DNA of 28,361 nucleotides, from positions 1-28,361 of the forward strand of contig JBBIVA010000037.1 of NCBI GenBank assembly GCA_037439945.1, given 5' to 3'. The notes under the pieces are model-generated. The model was not told the origin of the DNA. It was given only the letters and a program-made list of their open reading frames with translations, and did not search any database. The DNA comes from CALEUX01 sp037439945. GTDB taxonomy: Bacteria; Bacteroidota; Bacteroidia; Bacteroidales; Marinilabiliaceae. The position numbers were made by a program, and so were the translations under genes. This document shows, piece after piece, positions 1 through 9,170 of this stretch; position 1 is the stretch's first letter; each line of letters begins with the position of its first letter.

Positions 1-3
1 TAA

Positions 4-26
4 TTTCTAATGACGGTCATTAGAAA
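4..26. repeat. 23-bp perfect palindrome at window edge
   Basis: TTTCTAATGAC and GTCATTAGAAA form perfect 11-base arms around a single G. The core words CTAATGAC and GTCATTAG are also the inner arms of the 51-bp hairpin repeats at 26390-26440 and 28200-28250, and ATGGC follows a few bases later as it does there. It may be a rearranged or partial copy of that repeat, or an operator for a gene left of the window. The palindrome is seen directly; its kinship to the other repeats is inference. Confidence 0.5.
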
Positions 27-142
27 AAATGGCTAAAGACAAATTTGGGTTAAATGGTGATTTATAGCAAATTTAACGACTCACTACAGCATAAAGTTCA
101 ATATCAGTTTTGCCTGTTTTCATCTTTTTAAAGGTTATTATA

Positions 143-150
143 TATCTTTG
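143..150 (+). promoter_or_regulatory. -7 box of lysS promoter
   Basis: TATCTTTG matches the Bacteroidota -7 consensus TAnnTTTG exactly. Transcription would start near 157, giving a leader of about 50 nt before lysS. The -33 element is poor: only a T-run at 117-120 lies near the expected distance. Confidence 0.5.
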
Positions 151-205
151 TGCTGGTTTTTACTATTATAAAGATTTTAAATGAATTGTTTTTTAATATA
201 AAAGA

Positions 206-1933
206 ATGAATCAACTTGAATTAAGCGAACAGGAACTAATACGCCGTGAAAGCCTAAAGGAGCTCAAGGCCTTGGGAATAAACCCTTTCCCTGCCGAACA
301 TTTTAAGGTTACACACTACTCCACCGATATTATTGAGAATTTCAATGAATCAGAGAACAGTTTTAGCGATATAACACTTGCAGGCAGGATAATGAGCCGC
401 AGAATTATGGGAAGCGCATCATTTGCCGAACTTAAAGACCAGAATGGCCGCATCCAGATTTACGTGCGCCGTGACGATATTTGTCCAAATGAAGATAAAA
501 CACTTTATAATACGGTTTTTAAAAAATTACTGGATATTGGAGACATTATAGGTGTACGGGGACATGTTTTTAAAACCCAGACAGGTGAAATATCAATTCA
601 TGTTAATTCATTAACAATATTGTCAAAATCGATACGGCCCCTGCCAATTGTTAAAGAAAAAGACGGGGTTTTATATGATGCTTTCACCGACCCCGAGCAG
701 CGTTACAGGCAAAGATACGTGGACTTAATAGTTAATGACCATGTAAAGGAAACTTTCCTTAAAAGAACCAAAATTATAAATACCATGCGTAATATGTTTA
801 ATGAGCGTGGTTATATTGAAGTTGAAACCCCCATATTACAAACAATACCGGGTGGGGCAACTGCACGCCCGTTTATTACACATCATAACGCCCTAAGCAT
901 ACCGCTTTATTTACGAATAGCTAATGAACTATATTTAAAACGTCTTATTGTAGGTGGTTTTGATGGGGTTTATGAGTTTGCCAAGGATTTCCGTAACGAA
1001 GGTATGGACCGCACACACAATCCGGAATTTACAGTAATGGAAATTTATGTAGCCTATAAAGACTATAAATGGATGATGGATTTTACAGAGGAAATGGTTG
1101 AGAGGGTGGCTATTGAACTTCATGGAGACACTAAGGTTCAGTTTGGAGATAACATTATTGATTACAAACGGCCGTTCAAACGTGTAACAATGATTGATGC
1201 CATTAAAGAATATACGGGTGTTGATATATCCGGAATGAATGAAGATGAGTTGCGGATGGTTTGCTCAAATTTGCAAATAGAAATTACCCCTGCAATGGGC
1301 AAAGGCAAACTTATTGATGCAATCTTCGGCGAAAAATGTGAACACAACTATATTCAGCCAACTTTTATAATTGATTATCCGGTTGAAATGTCCCCCTTGT
1401 GTAAAAAACACCGTAAAAATCCTGAACTTACCGAACGTTTTGAACTCATGGTTAACGGAAAGGAACTCGCTAATGCATATAGTGAACTTAACGATCCTAT
1501 TGACCAGCTTGAAAGATTTCAGGAACAATTAAAGTTATCGGAAAAGGGTGATGATGAAGCAATGTTTATTGACAATGATTTTGTGAGGGCACTGGAATTT
1601 GGAATGCCCCCCACATCAGGGATGGGAATAGGAATTGACCGGTTAACAATGTTTATGACAAACCAATCATCAATTCAGGAAGTCCTGTTTTTTCCACAAA
1701 TGCGGCCTGAAAAGAAAAAAGAAAAAGACCCAACTGAAAAATTTATGGAAATAGGAATTCCAGAAGTATGGATTCCGGCAATAATTAAGGCAGGATATTC
1801 AAAAGTTGAAGAGTTACATGGAATTAATCCCAATAAACTTCATCAGGATTTGTGTGGCTTAAATAAAAAACATAAACTTGAACTTACTAATCCAACCAAG
1901 GATGACGTAATAGCCTGGCTATCTAAAATATAA
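206..1933 (+). CDS. lysS: Lysyl-tRNA synthetase, class II
   Basis: Charges tRNA-Lys with lysine in the cytoplasm using ATP. The 575-residue protein has an N-terminal OB-fold anticodon-binding domain (about residues 57-150) and then a class II catalytic core. Motif 1 lies around GYIEVETPILQ, motif 2 starts at FRNEGMDRTHNPEFT (about residue 261), and motif 3 is GMGIGIDRLTMF (about residue 472). After motif 3 there is an extra tail of about 70 residues with helix-hairpin-helix character. From memory, such a tail is also found in other Bacteroidota LysRS, which run to about 575 residues. The ATG start is preceded by an A/T-rich stretch without a Shine-Dalgarno sequence, normal for this phylum. 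gpsA follows after 52 bases. No key motif is missing. Confidence 0.97.
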   Translation: MNQLELSEQELIRRESLKELKALGINPFPAEHFKVTHYSTDIIENFNESENSFSDITLAGRIMSRRIMGSASFAELKDQNGRIQIYVRRDDICPNEDKTLYNTVFKKLLDIGDIIGVRGHVFKTQTGEISIHVNSLTILSKSIRPLPIVKEKDGVLYDAFTDPEQRYRQRYVDLIVNDHVKETFLKRTKIINTMRNMFNERGYIEVETPILQTIPGGATARPFITHHNALSIPLYLRIANELYLKRLIVGGFDGVYEFAKDFRNEGMDRTHNPEFTVMEIYVAYKDYKWMMDFTEEMVERVAIELHGDTKVQFGDNIIDYKRPFKRVTMIDAIKEYTGVDISGMNEDELRMVCSNLQIEITPAMGKGKLIDAIFGEKCEHNYIQPTFIIDYPVEMSPLCKKHRKNPELTERFELMVNGKELANAYSELNDPIDQLERFQEQLKLSEKGDDEAMFIDNDFVRALEFGMPPTSGMGIGIDRLTMFMTNQSSIQEVLFFPQMRPEKKKEKDPTEKFMEIGIPEVWIPAIIKAGYSKVEELHGINPNKLHQDLCGLNKKHKLELTNPTKDDVIAWLSKI

Positions 1934-1985
1934 AAATATATTTTTTACAATTCGACCAAAACAGTATTCTTAATAAATTCACTTT

Positions 1986-2984
1986 ATGGACGTAACCACG
2001 TCGAAAATAGGAATTGTTGGTAGCGGAAGCTGGGCAACGGCAATCGCAAAAATGGTACTTAATAATGAAGAACAAATTAATTGGTACTTCAGAAATCAGG
2101 ATCAGATTGATAAATTCAAAAGAGTAAAGCACAACCCTAATTATCTTACATCTGTGGGTTTTGATGTGAAACGTATTTCATTTTTCTCCGACATTAATGA
2201 AATTGTGGAACAATCGGATGCTCTGATATTTGCCAATCCTTCTGCATTTCTAAAGGAAACTTTGGCACCGCTAAAGGTTTCATTAAAAAATAAATTTGTA
2301 GTATCAGCCATAAAAGGATTGGTACCTGATGATAACCTTATCATAGGCAGCTATTTTAACAAAGTGCATCATGTACCGTTTAACAATATTGCCGTTATTT
2401 CCGGACCTTGTCATGCTGAAGAGGTGGCCCTTGAACGGTTGTCATATTTAACAATTGCATGCCAGGATATTAAAAGAAGCCGGCAGTTTGCAGCAAAACT
2501 TCAGTGCAATTTTATAAAAACGACCGTATCAGATGATATTTATGGAACCGAATATGCAGCCGTACTAAAAAATATTATGGCAGTGGCATCCGGTATTTGC
2601 CACGGCCTTGGTTACGGAGATAACTTCCAGGCGGTTCTTATTTCTAATGCCATTCAGGAAATAAAACGATTTGTTGATACAGTACACCCCATTACCCGTG
2701 ACATAAAAAGTTCGGCATACCTTGGCGACCTATTGGTTACATGCTATTCACAATTCAGCCGTAACCGCACCTTTGGTACAATGATTGGTAAAGGTTATTC
2801 GGTTAAAAGCGCTCAACTTGAAATGTTAATGATAGCTGAGGGATATTACGCTGTAAAAAGTATTAAACAAATTAACGATAAGTATATTGTTAACATGCCA
2901 ATATCAGACGCTGTTTATAATATTATTTACGGACGCATTTCTCCTGCTATTGAAATAAAGCTCCTTACAGACTTACTAAGATAA
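1986..2984 (+). CDS. gpsA: Glycerol-3-phosphate dehydrogenase [NAD(P)+]
   Basis: Reduces dihydroxyacetone phosphate to sn-glycerol 3-phosphate, the backbone for phospholipid synthesis; cytoplasmic. The 332-residue protein opens with the dinucleotide-binding motif GIVGSGSWATA (residues 9-19). It carries the family signatures VVSAIKGL and VISGPCHAEEVA, and the segment AAVLKNIMAVASGICHGLGYGDN with the expected catalytic lysine. SRNRTFG, also typical of the family, lies further on. Length is normal. It sits between lysS and pgi with gaps of 52 and 23 bases and no visible terminator or good promoter of its own, so it is probably cotranscribed. I recall the same lysS-gpsA-pgi order in Bacteroides genomes. 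Confidence 0.95.
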   Translation: MDVTTSKIGIVGSGSWATAIAKMVLNNEEQINWYFRNQDQIDKFKRVKHNPNYLTSVGFDVKRISFFSDINEIVEQSDALIFANPSAFLKETLAPLKVSLKNKFVVSAIKGLVPDDNLIIGSYFNKVHHVPFNNIAVISGPCHAEEVALERLSYLTIACQDIKRSRQFAAKLQCNFIKTTVSDDIYGTEYAAVLKNIMAVASGICHGLGYGDNFQAVLISNAIQEIKRFVDTVHPITRDIKSSAYLGDLLVTCYSQFSRNRTFGTMIGKGYSVKSAQLEMLMIAEGYYAVKSIKQINDKYIVNMPISDAVYNIIYGRISPAIEIKLLTDLLR

Positions 2985-3007
2985 CACAAATAACACCTTA
3001 AATAAAA

Positions 3008-4351
3008 ATGCAAAAAATTACCGTTGACATTTCAAAAACTGCGGGATTTATTGATTCCGATGCAGTTCAAAAGCTTGAAAAGCAAGTTTTAGCCCAACAA
3101 AAAAAACTTCACGACAAATCAGGCGCCGGCAATGATTTTCTTGGTTGGCTTAATTTGCCATCATCAATTTCTAACTCCGAAATTGACTCTATTCAGAATG
3201 TTGCCAACAGCATAAAATCAAAAGCAGATTTTGTTGTGGTGGTGGGTATTGGTGGCAGTTATTTAGGAGCCCGGGCTGTAATTGATGCTCTCTCTGATAC
3301 ATTTGACCAATTTCAATTTCCACGTAAAAATCCTGTCGTTCTCTATGCAGGTCAGAATATTTGCGAAGATTACACTTATGAATTACTCAACCTGCTAAAA
3401 GACAAGTCGTTTGCAATAGTGGTTATCTCCAAATCAGGCACCACAACCGAACCGGCACTTGCCTTTCGCTTGTTAAAAGAACTACTTGAAAAAAAATACG
3501 AAACCAGTGATGTAAAAGAACGTATTGTTGCAATTACAGATGAATCAAAAGGGGCCCTGCGAACCTTAGCCGCTCAGGAAGGTTATAAAACTTTTGTAAT
3601 TCCCGACAATGTTGGCGGTCGTTTTTCGGTACTTACCCCTGTTGGTTTACTTCCTATCGCCATTGCAGGGTTTGATATCCGTAAGCTTGTAGGTGGTGCC
3701 CTTGAAATGGAAAAATCACTTAAACAGGAAACTGCTTACAATGAAAACCCTGCTGCAATTTACGCGGCTGTACGCAACCTGCTATATCAGTCGGGCAAAA
3801 CCACTGAAATTTTGGTAAACTACCAACCAAAGCTACATTTTATGGCCGAATGGTGGAAACAACTTTATGGCGAAAGTGAAGGAAAGGAAAACAAAGGAAT
3901 TTTTCCGGCAGCAGTTGACTTTACTACCGATTTGCACTCAATGGGTCAATGGATACAGGAAGGACAACGTAATATTTTTGAAACCATTTTATCAGTTGAA
4001 AATTCAAGGTATAATGTAGAAATACCATCAGATAAGGATAACCTTGATAAATTAAACTACCTTGCCGGAAAAAGGATGGGTTACGTAAATAAGATGGCCG
4101 AACTTGGAACTTTGGTTGCCCATCTTGATGGTGGTGTACCAAATATTAGAATTAACATTCCTGAACTTAACGAGTTTTATATTGGTCAGCTAATTTACTT
4201 TTTCGAAAAAGCCTGTGGAATTAGCGGTTATGTTTTGGGAATAAACCCTTTTGATCAACCAGGGGTTGAAGCATATAAAAGCAATATGTTTGCACTTCTT
4301 GGAAAACCGGGATATGAAAAAGAAACTCAGGAAATCAGAACCCGGATTTAA
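3008..4351 (+). CDS. pgi: Glucose-6-phosphate isomerase
   Basis: Interconverts glucose 6-phosphate and fructose 6-phosphate in glycolysis and gluconeogenesis. The 447-residue length fits the short PGI form seen in Bacteroidota and Firmicutes rather than the roughly 550-residue enterobacterial form. Visible family motifs are VGIGGSYLGARAVIDAL, the sugar-phosphate-binding ISKSGTTTEPALAFR (about residues 140-155), GGRFSVLTPVGLLPIAIAG, and QWIQEGQRNIFETIL. Near the C-terminus is NPFDQPGVEAYK with the conserved lysine. It is 23 bases downstream of gpsA and is followed by an intrinsic terminator, so it closes the lysS-gpsA-pgi transcription unit. Confidence 0.96.
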   Translation: MQKITVDISKTAGFIDSDAVQKLEKQVLAQQKKLHDKSGAGNDFLGWLNLPSSISNSEIDSIQNVANSIKSKADFVVVVGIGGSYLGARAVIDALSDTFDQFQFPRKNPVVLYAGQNICEDYTYELLNLLKDKSFAIVVISKSGTTTEPALAFRLLKELLEKKYETSDVKERIVAITDESKGALRTLAAQEGYKTFVIPDNVGGRFSVLTPVGLLPIAIAGFDIRKLVGGALEMEKSLKQETAYNENPAAIYAAVRNLLYQSGKTTEILVNYQPKLHFMAEWWKQLYGESEGKENKGIFPAAVDFTTDLHSMGQWIQEGQRNIFETILSVENSRYNVEIPSDKDNLDKLNYLAGKRMGYVNKMAELGTLVAHLDGGVPNIRINIPELNEFYIGQLIYFFEKACGISGYVLGINPFDQPGVEAYKSNMFALLGKPGYEKETQEIRTRI

Positions 4352-4370
4352 TGCCCGTAAATATTTTTAT

Positions 4371-4403
4371 AAACGTATTTCCTTAATGGAAGTACGTTTT
4401 TTT
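4371..4403 (+). terminator. Rho-independent terminator after pgi
   Basis: AAACGTATTTCC (4371-4382) pairs with GGAAGTACGTTT (4388-4399) with one T-G wobble around a 5-base loop, followed directly by a T-run to 4403. It lies 20 bases after the pgi stop codon and separates that unit from dnaG. Confidence 0.85.
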
Positions 4404-4469
4404 GTTCTTTAAACAAGACACTTAACCCTTCATACATTCCAAAATCTGTATCTTTCCTGTTCTTTTCGT

Positions 4470-4477
4470 TATCTTTG
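4470..4477 (+). promoter_or_regulatory. -7 box of dnaG promoter
   Basis: TATCTTTG is an exact TAnnTTTG match 22 bases before the dnaG start codon, so the leader would be only about 16 nt. No TTTG -33 box is visible at the usual spacing. It follows the pgi terminator, which fits a new transcription unit. Confidence 0.5.
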
Positions 4478-4499
4478 AAAAAAGTAACAACACATTAAA

Positions 4500-6458
4500 A
4501 TGATTGATCAGTCAACTGTTGATCGTATAATTGATGTAGCTCAAACACAAATCACCGATGTGATTTCTGATTTTGTACACCTTAAAAAAAGAGGTATAAA
4601 CTTCATTGGTCATTGTCCTTTTCATAATGAAAAAACTCCATCCTTCATTGTTTCACCGCATAAAGGAATATTTAAATGTTTTGGTTGCGGTAAAGGGGGC
4701 AATGCTGTTAATTTTCTTATGGAAATTGAGCAGGTTTCTTTTGTTGATGCAATACGCTCGTTAGGAAAAAAGTTTAGTATCCAGATTGAAGAAAAAAATA
4801 TAACCGATCAGGATTTAATTCAGAAAAACGAACGTGAAAGTCTTTTGATTGTCACAGAATTTGCATCCAAATATTTCACCCGTTCATTATTCGAAACTGA
4901 TGAGGGCCAGTCAGTTGGTTTGGCATATTTCAGACAACGTGGTTTCAGGGATGATATAATACGTAAATTTCAATTGGGTTATTCTCCCGATAATAAAGAT
5001 GCCTTAACCCGGGAAGCCCAATTACAGGGATATAAATTAGAGTTTCTTGAAAAATCAGGATTAACAGTAATAAGAGATGATTACAAAGCAGACCGGTTCA
5101 GGTCCAGGGTAATTTTTCCAATACAAAGCCTTTCCGGGAAAACAATTGCCTTTGGAGGCCGCATACTACAATCCGATGCTAAAGCTGCTAAATATTTAAA
5201 CTCCCCTGAATCGGAAATTTATCATAAAAGTCAAATTCTTTATGGCATATACCTGGCCCGCCAGGAAATGGTACGTCAGGATAAAGTTTACCTGGTGGAA
5301 GGATATACTGATGTACTTTCATTTCATCAGGCCGGAATTACAAACGTTGTTGCATCATCGGGCACGGCGCTCACTGTGGACCAGATAAGACTGATGGCCC
5401 GTTTCACACCAAATGTTACTATTATCTACGATGGCGATAAAGCAGGAATAAAAGCATCGATAAGAGGAATTGATTTGGTGCTGGAGGAAGGAATGAATGT
5501 AAAAGTTCTTCTTTTACCCGAAGGTGAAGATCCAGACTCATACGCAAAAAAATTGGGAGGTGAAAACTTAAGGGAATTTATCACCAAAAACGAAAGTGAT
5601 TTTATCAAATTTAAAACCGCTCTACTTCTTGAAGAAAGCAAAAACGATCCTATTAAACGCGCCCAGCTAATTCAGGATATTGTACGAACCATTGCAATGA
5701 TTCCTGACCCGATAGTCAGGTCTGTTTATGTTAAGGAGTGCAGTTCTTTAATGAAGGTTGAAGAACCTGTGCTGTATATTGAAATTGGTAAAATAAAGAA
5801 AAAAAAGCTTGAACAGGAACAAGGTCGCTCATATATAAGAAGTAGTGAAGTTATTGGCAGCCCTCAAACTCCCATTGCTCCATTGCCTGTTTTGACTGAT
5901 TCATCAAATCCCTTTGAAATTGAAGAAAGAGAAATACTTAGGTTCCTCTTAAAATATGGTGATTATCCTTTAGGCCCCGTGAAAACAGGTAGTGGAGAAA
6001 TTATAATGAGTGTTGGTGAATATATAATTTTTCAACTAAAACAAGATGAACTTAATAGTGAAAACCAACTTCACAACCAGATTCTGGAAATGTATGAGCA
6101 AAACATGGCACAGCCAGGGTTTTCGGCAAGAAAATTTTTTGTGGCTCATACCAACCCTGAGATTAGCCGCATTTCATCAGACCTGGTTGCCAGGGAATAC
6201 GTGTTGAGTAAAATTCACAAACGAATAAAAGAAGTTAAAAAGGATGACGAGCTGCTTAGCGAACTGGTTCCAAAACTTGTAATCGAGCTTAAATGGAAAA
6301 TTGTTAAAATCAGACTTGAGCAAAAAAGGCAACAATTAAAAGCAGCCCAGGATTTAAATGATTTTGAAACAATAATGAACCTTCAGCGAGAAATAATAAA
6401 ACTGGATAAGGCAAAAAAAGATTTGTCAAAACTCCAGGGTGAAAGAACAATTATATAG
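4500..6458 (+). CDS. dnaG: DNA primase
   Basis: Makes RNA primers for chromosome replication together with the replicative helicase. The 652-residue protein has an N-terminal CHC2 zinc finger with ligands C39, H42, C60 and C63. The RNA polymerase domain includes DRFRSRVIFPI and FGGRIL. The TOPRIM domain carries VYLVEGYTDVLSFHQAG with the catalytic glutamate, and IIYDGDKAG with the metal-binding aspartates. A divergent C-terminal helicase-interaction region ends in a lysine-rich coiled-coil-like segment (about residues 570-652). Length and motif order are normal for Bacteroidota. The next gene starts 24 bases downstream. Confidence 0.96.
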   Translation: MIDQSTVDRIIDVAQTQITDVISDFVHLKKRGINFIGHCPFHNEKTPSFIVSPHKGIFKCFGCGKGGNAVNFLMEIEQVSFVDAIRSLGKKFSIQIEEKNITDQDLIQKNERESLLIVTEFASKYFTRSLFETDEGQSVGLAYFRQRGFRDDIIRKFQLGYSPDNKDALTREAQLQGYKLEFLEKSGLTVIRDDYKADRFRSRVIFPIQSLSGKTIAFGGRILQSDAKAAKYLNSPESEIYHKSQILYGIYLARQEMVRQDKVYLVEGYTDVLSFHQAGITNVVASSGTALTVDQIRLMARFTPNVTIIYDGDKAGIKASIRGIDLVLEEGMNVKVLLLPEGEDPDSYAKKLGGENLREFITKNESDFIKFKTALLLEESKNDPIKRAQLIQDIVRTIAMIPDPIVRSVYVKECSSLMKVEEPVLYIEIGKIKKKKLEQEQGRSYIRSSEVIGSPQTPIAPLPVLTDSSNPFEIEEREILRFLLKYGDYPLGPVKTGSGEIIMSVGEYIIFQLKQDELNSENQLHNQILEMYEQNMAQPGFSARKFFVAHTNPEISRISSDLVAREYVLSKIHKRIKEVKKDDELLSELVPKLVIELKWKIVKIRLEQKRQQLKAAQDLNDFETIMNLQREIIKLDKAKKDLSKLQGERTII

Positions 6459-6482
6459 AACAACCCTATTACAATTAATTAA

Positions 6483-6974
6483 ATGAAAACTATTTCCCAT
6501 ACCGACCCAAACCTTATTGAAAAAATAATTCGCAAATGCGATATTTGCTTTGTTGGTGTTGTTACTCCTGATAATTTACCTTATGTAATTCCTATGAACT
6601 TCGGCTTTCATAATAATACAATATATCTCCACAGTGCACCCAACGGCAAAATAATCGACTGTCTGGAAAATAATCCAAACGTATGTGTAACATTCAGTAC
6701 TGACCATAAACTGGCATTTCAGCACCCCGAAGTAGCCTGTTCTTACCGAATGAAATCCAAAAGTGTAATGGCATTTGGTAAAGTTTCTTTTATATCAGAT
6801 TTGGACCAGAAAAGAGAAGCCCTTAACATTATAATGAGCCAATATTCAGATAAAAATTTTATTTATAACGATCCGGCAGTTCAGAATGTTAAAATTTGGA
6901 TAATACCTGTTGATAAAATAACATGTAAAGAGTTTGGGGCTCCACATAATGCGTATCAGGAAAATCGTAAATAA
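6483..6974 (+). CDS. Pyridoxamine 5'-phosphate oxidase-fold flavoprotein (NimA-like)
   Basis: The 163-residue protein resembles the small FMN-binding split-barrel family (Pyridox_ox_2/NimA type). The visible pattern is CFVGVVTPDNLPYVIPMNFG, then IYLHSAPNGKIIDCLENN and VCVTFSTD, the usual strand order of that fold. Members include nitroimidazole reductases and many uncharacterised flavoproteins, and the actual substrate here cannot be told. It contains several cysteines (for example C20 and C22), which is unremarkable for a cytoplasmic protein. It starts 24 bases after dnaG with no terminator between them, so it probably shares the dnaG transcript. Confidence 0.75.
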   Translation: MKTISHTDPNLIEKIIRKCDICFVGVVTPDNLPYVIPMNFGFHNNTIYLHSAPNGKIIDCLENNPNVCVTFSTDHKLAFQHPEVACSYRMKSKSVMAFGKVSFISDLDQKREALNIIMSQYSDKNFIYNDPAVQNVKIWIIPVDKITCKEFGAPHNAYQENRK

Positions 6975-7010
6975 AGAACAGGTATTTTCTCAATAAATAC
7001 GCAATTTTGA

Positions 7011-7018
7011 TATTTTTG
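7011..7018 (+). promoter_or_regulatory. -7 box upstream of secreted protein gene
   Basis: TATTTTTG is an exact TAnnTTTG match 24 bases before the ATG at 7043. Because the box lies downstream of the possible TTG start at 7007, it also argues for the ATG at 7043. No clear -33 box is present, so it may be a chance match in T-rich DNA. Confidence 0.35.
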
Positions 7019-7042
7019 CAATTGATTATAACAATATGGCCC

Positions 7043-7744
7043 ATGATAACCCATTTTCTAAATTTTTCCACCTTCCTGTTTTTCTGCCACAGCATTTACT
7101 CCCAGGATAATATTTCAAAAAATCCACCTGATTTCAAAACTGTTTTAAATGAGTCGTTTGGCTCAGATAAAATCTCCAGAGTTTTTGAAGTATCACCAAA
7201 AGGAAACTGGCTTATTTCAAAAGGTGGCTGTCCTGGAAAATCATTAAAATATATTGGAACAAATCAACAAAACAGTTTTGATATTAAACCGGTAACCAAA
7301 GCCTTTATCAGAGAAACCGGATTTTCTGCTTTTATTTTTGATGCCGACATTGAGCAATGCGGACAGGATCACGATTGCCGTGATATCTGCATTATTTTTA
7401 ATCATATTGATGAAAACAATTACCATTTTATTCATCTGGCATCAATAACAGGGGAATTATGTCACGGAGTTTTTTCAGTAAAAGACGGCGAGCTAAGGAT
7501 GTTGACCACACCATCAGAAACTCCTGTAATATGGGGTGTAAAACAATGGTTTAATGTAAGAATTGAAAATGGATTGGAAGAAAAAAAACTTAAAGTATTT
7601 CTAAACAATAACCTGTTATGGGATATTGACTTTGAAGTTGAAATGAGCGGACGAATTGGTATTGGTGCAAAAGACGGATCTGCCAAAATTGACAATCTTA
7701 AAATAACGGCACCATTTACAACTAATGTTAACCCACTTTATTAA
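7043..7744 (+). CDS. Secreted LamG/DUF1080-like protein, unknown function
   Basis: The 233-residue protein starts with a hydrophobic signal peptide ending near CHSIYSQ. The body looks like a concanavalin-type jelly roll of the LamG/DUF1080 sort: an early ETGFSAFIFDADIEQCGQD segment, then NNYHFIHLA, WFNVRIENG, KVFLNNNLLWDIDFE and GRIGIGAKDGSAKIDNLKI near the end. That closing order (small-ligand strand, GRIG, then DNLKI) is typical of DUF1080 domains, which occur in sugar-active and carbohydrate-binding proteins. I see no clear catalytic residues, so binding rather than catalysis is possible. I chose the ATG at 7043 over the in-frame TTG at 7007 because it begins the signal peptide and follows a promoter box. 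The next gene begins 16 bases later. Confidence 0.65.
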   Translation: MITHFLNFSTFLFFCHSIYSQDNISKNPPDFKTVLNESFGSDKISRVFEVSPKGNWLISKGGCPGKSLKYIGTNQQNSFDIKPVTKAFIRETGFSAFIFDADIEQCGQDHDCRDICIIFNHIDENNYHFIHLASITGELCHGVFSVKDGELRMLTTPSETPVIWGVKQWFNVRIENGLEEKKLKVFLNNNLLWDIDFEVEMSGRIGIGAKDGSAKIDNLKITAPFTTNVNPLY

Positions 7745-7760
7745 AGATTAATAACAGGAG

Positions 7761-9005
7761 ATGGCACTAAATTACATCTGGATAGCATTTTTCCTGGTTG
7801 CTTTCGTAGTAGCACTGGTAAAATTAATCGTATTAAATGATACGACGGTGTTTCCGGAGTTAGTAAATGCCACTTTTGAATACGCCCGAACGGGTTTCAA
7901 TATCTCATTAGGCCTAACAGGTGTACTTACTCTTTGGATGGGGTTTATGAAAATTGCCGAAGACGGTGGAATGGTAAAATTAATGTCCAAATTAATCGGC
8001 CCGTTTTTTAGCCGGCTTTTCCCTTCACTACCTAATAACCATCCGGCTTATGGGTCTATGATGATGAATATGGCTGCAAATATGCTTGGGTTAGACAATG
8101 CAGCTACTCCAATGGGCCTTAAAGCCATGAAGGAAATGCAAACTTTAAACAATGACAAGGAAACAGCATCAAATGCCCAAATTATGTTCCTGGTTTTGAA
8201 CACATCCGGCCTTACACTAATACCAATATCCATAATGGTGTACAGAGCAGAATTGGGGGCTGTTAATCCCGCCGATGTGTTTTTACCTATTTTACTTGCT
8301 ACTTTTTTCTCAACCCTTGCAGGAATAATTGCTGTTGCTGCAGCTCAGAGAATTAATCTTCTTGACCCTGTTATAATTGCATACCTTGGTGGTACAACAC
8401 TTTCTGTTGCTGCGGTAATTTGGGGTTTGTCAAAACTTGATAGTGACCAAATGCAAACGGTTTCACTTCTTGTAGCCAATCTAATACTGTTTTCCTTTAT
8501 AATACTTTTTATAGTTAAAGCACTTATTAAAAAAATTAATGTCTATGAGTCGTTCATTGAGGGTGCTAAGGAAGGGTTTTACACAGCAATTAAAATAATT
8601 CCATTTTTAGTGGCCATATTAGTTGGGATTGGTGTTTTCAGAGTTTCAGGAACTATGGATTATATAGTTGAAGGGGTTGGGGTATTTGTAGCCTGGCTTG
8701 GGTTTGATACTGAATTTATAGGAGCCCTGCCTACGGCCCTCATGAAACCATTAAGTGGCAGTGGGGCCCGAGGTATGATGATTGATGTAATGAAAGCCGA
8801 AGGGGCTGACTCATTTGTGGGCCGTTTGGCTTCAACAGTTCAGGGGGCCACTGATACTACCTTTTATGTAATTGCTGTTTATTTTGGATCCGTAGGTATC
8901 AGGAAAACAAGACATGCCCTTTCATGTGGTTTAATTGCCGATTTAGCCGGTATAATTGCGGCAATTGCATTAGGATACCTGTTTTTTGGGGAAACAATCC
9001 AGTAG
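7761..9005 (+). CDS. Nucleoside recognition (Gate) membrane protein, fused SpmA/SpmB
   Basis: A 414-residue polytopic inner-membrane protein. The N-terminal half carries the Gate-domain features of SpmA: GLTGVLTLWMGFMKIAEDGG, MMMNMAANMLGLDNAATPMG and TSGLTLIPISIM. The C-terminal half (about residues 250-414) resembles SpmB, with EGFYTAIKIIPFLVAILVGIG, ALPTALMKPLSGSGARGMM, a DSFVGRLASTVQGATDTTFY segment and a final hydrophobic helix. In Bacillus the two halves are separate spore maturation proteins; a fusion is common in non-sporulating Bacteroidota. The transported substrate is unknown; 'nucleoside recognition' is a family name, not proof. AGGAG sits directly against the ATG, too close for a standard ribosome site. 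No terminator is evident after the stop. Confidence 0.85.
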   Translation: MALNYIWIAFFLVAFVVALVKLIVLNDTTVFPELVNATFEYARTGFNISLGLTGVLTLWMGFMKIAEDGGMVKLMSKLIGPFFSRLFPSLPNNHPAYGSMMMNMAANMLGLDNAATPMGLKAMKEMQTLNNDKETASNAQIMFLVLNTSGLTLIPISIMVYRAELGAVNPADVFLPILLATFFSTLAGIIAVAAAQRINLLDPVIIAYLGGTTLSVAAVIWGLSKLDSDQMQTVSLLVANLILFSFIILFIVKALIKKINVYESFIEGAKEGFYTAIKIIPFLVAILVGIGVFRVSGTMDYIVEGVGVFVAWLGFDTEFIGALPTALMKPLSGSGARGMMIDVMKAEGADSFVGRLASTVQGATDTTFYVIAVYFGSVGIRKTRHALSCGLIADLAGIIAAIALGYLFFGETIQ

Positions 9006-9170
9006 GCAATAAGTTTTACCCTTTTGCGCCATAAATCGATAAGTGGTTTTCTGGCTTTAGAATGATAATTAATACATTTGCCTGTTTCAAACCTTATTAT
9101 TGCTATTCAAACCTGATATATCAAAATAAAAACCTACGATTATATATACCTGGATGTTGCGCCCCAACTG

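Noticed and set aside
7007..7042. TTG start for the secreted protein gene
   Set aside because: It would put the exact -7 promoter box inside the coding region and lengthen the signal peptide in an unusual way.
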